DNA from: Forficula auricularia
Taxonomy: Eukaryota; Arthropoda; Insecta; Dermaptera; Forficulidae
Direction: 5' to 3'
DNA length: 64,000 bases
Assembly (NCBI GenBank): GCA_024734495.1
Contig: JALMQS010000099.1
Coordinates: 95,604,744-95,668,743 of the forward strand
Below are positions 60,756 to 64,000 of this stretch, piece after piece (the first letter of the stretch is position 1; every line of letters starts with the position of its first letter). The notes under the pieces were generated by a model. That model saw nothing but the letters and a program-made list of their open reading frames with translations. It was not told where the DNA came from and searched no databases. The translations under genes and the position numbers were made by a program.

Positions 60756-63611
60756 TTAAGAAGTTGTTAATTGTGAAGCAGGAGTGCGCAATTTCGGTTC
60801 CGGAACACCTAAAAGATCACAAATCTCTTTCCTTATAGGGATTAAAATTTGTAAATCTTGATCCCATGAAGTCTCTAGTAAAAGAGTCATTGCTTGATCC
60901 AAACGATGAGATTCAACAAAATTAGCCTCCTCTCCGTATAACATTAAAGCTTCATACAACTTGTTAGCAGTAGATTTGCGAATGTAAATAAAACGATGTC
61001 CTAAGAATCGACAAAGTGTCGTCAGCGAATTTGTACACACCTGAGATTTTGCCTTAAAAGAAAAATGAACAAGTTATTTTATAGTTTTTAAGGAATTGGG
61101 TGTTGGTACTTGGTGAAACATTTTTTAAATTATTGGATAAAAACTACTTGGTAGGTTTCACATTAAGATATAAAAATAAAGAGAAACAAAGAGCTTGTCC
61201 TCTGCTTGATGCAAATAAACATACACACATATATATACAGATATATCGAGCAGAGGACAACCTCTTTGTTTCTCTTTGTGAATCAACAACTCTGCTACTC
61301 TCGGCAAAACAAAAACTTTTCAATTTTTTAATATAAAAATAAAACGAATTTATTTTTGGAGAGACTTTAATCTCGATATATATATTTCGGGTAGCTAACC
61401 CATCTTCAGGAGCAACAGAAAGTAACTGACCTGGATAAGTTGAATTTGAATACAACTCAATGGTAAAATTTATTTTTAAATAACAAAAGGGTAAATATTT
61501 AAAATTAGGGGAGGGAGAGAGGATCTACACTCGGTGTAGGTGGAGAGGAAGAATTAATAAACACAAGATTGCAAATATTTAAAGAATGTAATCAATGATT
61601 GTACTTTTCTTAATTTCTAATTGATTATTTAGTATATTCGTTTTATTTGAGAGAGCTAATTTTATTTCAGTTGACTCTAAAAAATCTAAACGTAAGCCCT
61701 TGCTTTCTTTCGAAATGTAAAGGAACGAGGTGGCTAATAGAAGAGGTGTGTTTATTCAAATGTAGATGATTGGCGAAGGTAGAAGTAGATTCCATATTAA
61801 TATCATCTGATCTGTTAAGACTATTAAAAGCTCTTTTATGTTCTGAGTAGCGAGTTCCAAAAGAGCGTCCGGTTCGTCCTATGTAGATTGCGTCGCAATT
61901 GTCACAAGTCAATTTATATACACCTGATTTATCTAATTTGTCAATTTTATCTAATTTATTATTAATTAGTTGTGAACCTAAAGTGTTTTTATTATATAAA
62001 GCAGGAGTTGTACCAGATGTTCTAAGAGTTGAAGCTACGGGGTTTGTCATGTGGTTCGAAATGAAGGGGAGCCTTTTAAATGTTTTATCAGTTCCGGAAT
62101 TTAGTGAGTGTGTGTGAGATACTTATTTTTCGATTAATTTTTTGTAAATTTTATTAATTATCAGTGTGTTGTAGCCATTATTCACAGCTATATTATAAAT
62201 GATATTTAGTTCATTGTTGAAATCTGAAGTGTCCATTGGTATCGAAATAAGTCTGTAGATCATTGAATAAAAAGTGGCAAATTTAGTGTTAGTGGGGTGG
62301 TTAGACGAAAATGGAATCACTGTCTAAAAATTTTGTAATTAAGTTTGTTTTTCGAAATAGTTATTTGGAGGTCCAAGAAAGAAAGAGTTTTATTTCCAAT
62401 TTCGGAAGTGAATTCTATATTAGGGTGAAGCGAGTTTAAGTAATTTTGGAAAGAGCTTAATTGTGTAAGAGTACCTGACCATATGACAAAAATATCATCC
62501 ACGTATCTACGCCAAAATACAATTTGTTTAGCAAAGGAATTATTCGGACCAAGAATTGTTTTTTCTAAATTAGCCATGTAAATTTCAGCAAGGGGAGGAC
62601 TGAGCGGGCTGCCCATTGCTAAACCATCGTTTTGTTTATAGCATTTATTATTTAAAATATAATAGTTCTGGTTTATACATAGGTCTGTTGCTCCTGAAGA
62701 TGGGTTAGCCACCCGAAATATATATATCGAGATTAAAGTCTCTCCAAAAATAAATTCGTTTTATTTTTATATCTTAATGTGAAACCTACCAAGTATTAAT
62801 TGAATGTAATGGAAGGCAGCCCAGAGGTAGTGAGGAAAGAAAAAATTAACACATATCCGCGCCTACCAAGTATTTTTTATCCAATAAATTATTTTATTTT
62901 TATATAAATCACAAATTAATTTAAAAATGTTTACCTGAATTAATTGACAAAGAACATCTTCAGCAGCTAAATGCTTAGGGATATCTGAACATTTGCTAAG
63001 TTCTTTGCGTACAGCGTTCAATAAATCGTTAGGAAATGTTGAAGTTTCATTTTCAAGAAGAGGTTCAAATGTGCCAGAACCTGAAGGTTTTAAAATAATT
63101 AAAGGTAAAATTTGAGGGTAAAAAATGTAAATGAATAAATAGAATTACCTAATAAACGATCGAGAAAAACAAGTAATGGTAGAGTAACTCGTGAATTAAA
63201 TTGATAATTATTGAAAATTTGTATTATAGTATTGGCTATACTTGATAATTCTACTTCATCTGATTGGATAGATTTAATAAAAGCAAATAATGAACTACTG
63301 GAATGTTTTACCTAAAAGTAATTGTATTAAAATAAAGAAAAATATATAAATGGTATTAAAAAATGAAATTATAAAAAAGAAATGGGAAAATTTTAAAATA
63401 AATTTGGCTTACCAAGGTTTCAGAAAGACCTCCAACGCTTAATACAAAACCCAAAATCAAATTATATGTATATTCTGGCATTGAGATCATTTGAACGAAA
63501 CGTGGAAATGTTTCAGCTTCAACTAACCATTGAACCTCATGCTCTGGTCTAGTTTTTGGAAAAATTTCCAAAAGTTTATCTAAATGTGGAATTGTCATAA
63601 TAGATGGCTCA
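60756..63611 (-). CDS. TBCD: Tubulin-folding cofactor D, C-terminal part (four exons; 5' end outside window)
   Basis: Coding exons on the minus strand: 63611-63413, 63311-63149, 63080-62935 and 61052-60756 (stop at 60756-60758), all with GT-AG borders and matching phases. Translation aligns along its length with the human C-terminus: LGFVLSVGGLSETL (human LGLVVSVGGLTEST), RVTLPLLVFLDRLL (RVSVPLLKTLD), CRFLGHRFIYIRKSTANKLYE (LCHRFPLIRKTTASQVYE; quoted in part) and ICDLLGVPEPKL (LCDLLGVPRPQL). TBCD is a HEAT-repeat chaperone that holds beta-tubulin and builds the alpha/beta dimer with cofactors C and E. The acceptor of the last exon is set at TTTTAAG|GCAAAATC because this keeps exact length with human; TCTCAG|GTGTGT is an alternative four codons shorter. 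A TTTATT (AATAAA) lies 26 bp past the stop. The 1.9-kb last intron holds a Penelope-like element. Earlier exons are not visible in 63612-64000. Confidence 0.93.
61180..61320. repeat. Short inverted-repeat MITE
   Basis: AAAGAGAAACAAAGAGCTTG and CCTCTGCTTGATGCAAATAA at the left are returned as GAGCAGAGGACAACCTC and TTTGTTTCTCTTTG at the right, followed by CTGCTACTCTCGGC. Same family as the arms at 8874-9634 and 10235-10370. Confidence 0.65.
61372..61413 (-). ncRNA. Hammerhead ribozyme-like motif of the Penelope element (minus)
   Basis: Minus strand: GCUC, CUGAAGA, U, GGGU-UAGCU-ACCC, GAAA, UAUAUAUAUC, GAG. CUGANGA and GAAA are intact, stem II is 4 bp, stem I CUC/GAG, and stem III an AU hairpin. 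Such ribozymes are known in the terminal repeats of Penelope-like elements. Confidence 0.65.
62690..62731 (+). ncRNA. Hammerhead ribozyme-like motif of the Penelope element (plus)
   Basis: Same core as 61372-61413 in the opposite orientation (GCUC, CUGAAGA, GGGU...ACCC, GAAA, AU-rich loop, GAG). One base in the stem II loop differs. It abuts the truncated 5' end of the RT reading frame. Confidence 0.65.
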
Positions 63612-63797
63612 CTGAAAATGAATAAAAGATAATTTTTATTAAACGTTTTGAGATTGTTTTTTTTTTAAGAATTGTATTATTTACTTTATTAAAAGAGAGA
63701 AATTTTTGATATTCAAAAAATATAATTTTTAAATAAGAAATGTTTAGCAGGCACGTTTTTAACCCTCGTGGCGCTAAGGAGAATTTAAACAGGTGCC

Positions 63798-63810
63798 CCC
63801 CCCCCCCCCT
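63798..63810. repeat. C homopolymer of about 13-14
   Basis: Follows CAGGTG and precedes a TATTA repeat. Similar G or C runs of 10-15 occur at 16719, 20887, 24048, 26336, 36100, 36487 and 42599. Apart from this, 63612-64000 shows no exon I can support. Confidence 0.7.
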
Positions 63811-64000
63811 ATTATATTATATTATATTTCTGGTGCAGAACCGACAGAAATTAAGCGACAAAAATAGTGAGAATTCTAGTTATGAAATTTGTAAATAAAT
63901 TAATTATTATCTAGGGCAATTCTTAAATTATGGCATAGAAGCCATTTAAGTAATCGATATAATATATACATATAGTCCACATAAGACCAGATAAGTAACG

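Larger units (their letters stand above)
61340..62790 (-). mobile_element. Dead Penelope-like element (RT and GIY-YIG) between inverted terminal repeats
   Basis: Minus strand, in order: RT palm with NDGLAMGSPLSPPLAEIYMA and the catalytic YVDD in FWRRYVDDIFVIW (about 62650-62480), the thumb-side block FLDLQI, a linker, then the GIY-YIG endonuclease with GVYKLTCDNCDAIYIGRTGR (about 61930-61870). The coding part is 5'-truncated, has a frameshift near 62320 and an in-frame stop near 62123, so it is inactive. It is flanked by inverted repeats (61345-61413 and 62690-62760), each with a hammerhead-like core (CUGAAGA-GGGU...ACCC-GAAA). An outer inverted block, GGTAGGTTTCACATTAAGAT, lies at 61150 and its complement at 62763-62785. 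The whole insert is in the last TBCD intron. Confidence 0.85.

Overview
The window is eukaryotic nuclear DNA, very AT-rich, with intron-split genes and dense mobile-element debris. The gene content (secreted six-domain gelsolin, tubulin cofactor D, a short XTBD protein, HSF2BP) and the repeats (mariner, Penelope-like elements, tRNA-derived SINEs with lepidopteran-style tails) point to an arthropod, most likely an insect. I cannot name the order. Long G/C homopolymers and two head-to-tail duplications whose copies differ mainly by indels suggest an error-prone long-read assembly.

Layout. 1-2700: 3' end of a non-LTR retrotransposon with a 316-nt A tract, and a hAT MITE. 2718-5886 (+): two-exon XTBD (XRN2-binding) gene whose intron is almost all nested inverted repeats. 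6100-16044 (-): six-exon HSF2BP/MEILB2 homologue, convergent with the XTBD gene, with a dead mariner, MITEs and fold-backs in its introns. 13.7-21.95 kb: a 4.1-kb tandem duplication that copies HSF2BP exons 1 and 2 in frameshifted form. 22-26.4 kb: gene-free; retroelement fragment, a small tandem repeat and a fold-back of about 1.35 kb. 26.6-55.8 kb (+): gelsolin, with a TATA-like promoter, a probable non-coding first exon and 17 coding exons (780 aa with signal peptide). 55.8-60.7 kb: gene-free; hAT and TTAA-type MITEs. 60.756 kb to the right edge (-): the last four visible exons of TBCD, convergent with gelsolin; its last intron holds a dead Penelope-like element (RT plus GIY-YIG).

The genes do not form a pathway. 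Gelsolin handles actin, TBCD handles tubulin, HSF2BP acts in meiotic recombination (BRCA2 partner in vertebrates), and the XTBD protein binds the nuclear exonuclease XRN2. The main structural theme is the number of long imperfect palindromes (more than fifteen). Several are inverted pairs of Penelope-type terminal repeats that carry recognisable hammerhead-ribozyme cores (CUGANGA - stem II - GAAA). All gene models were made by eye from splice sites, reading phase and remembered family sequences; no search was run.
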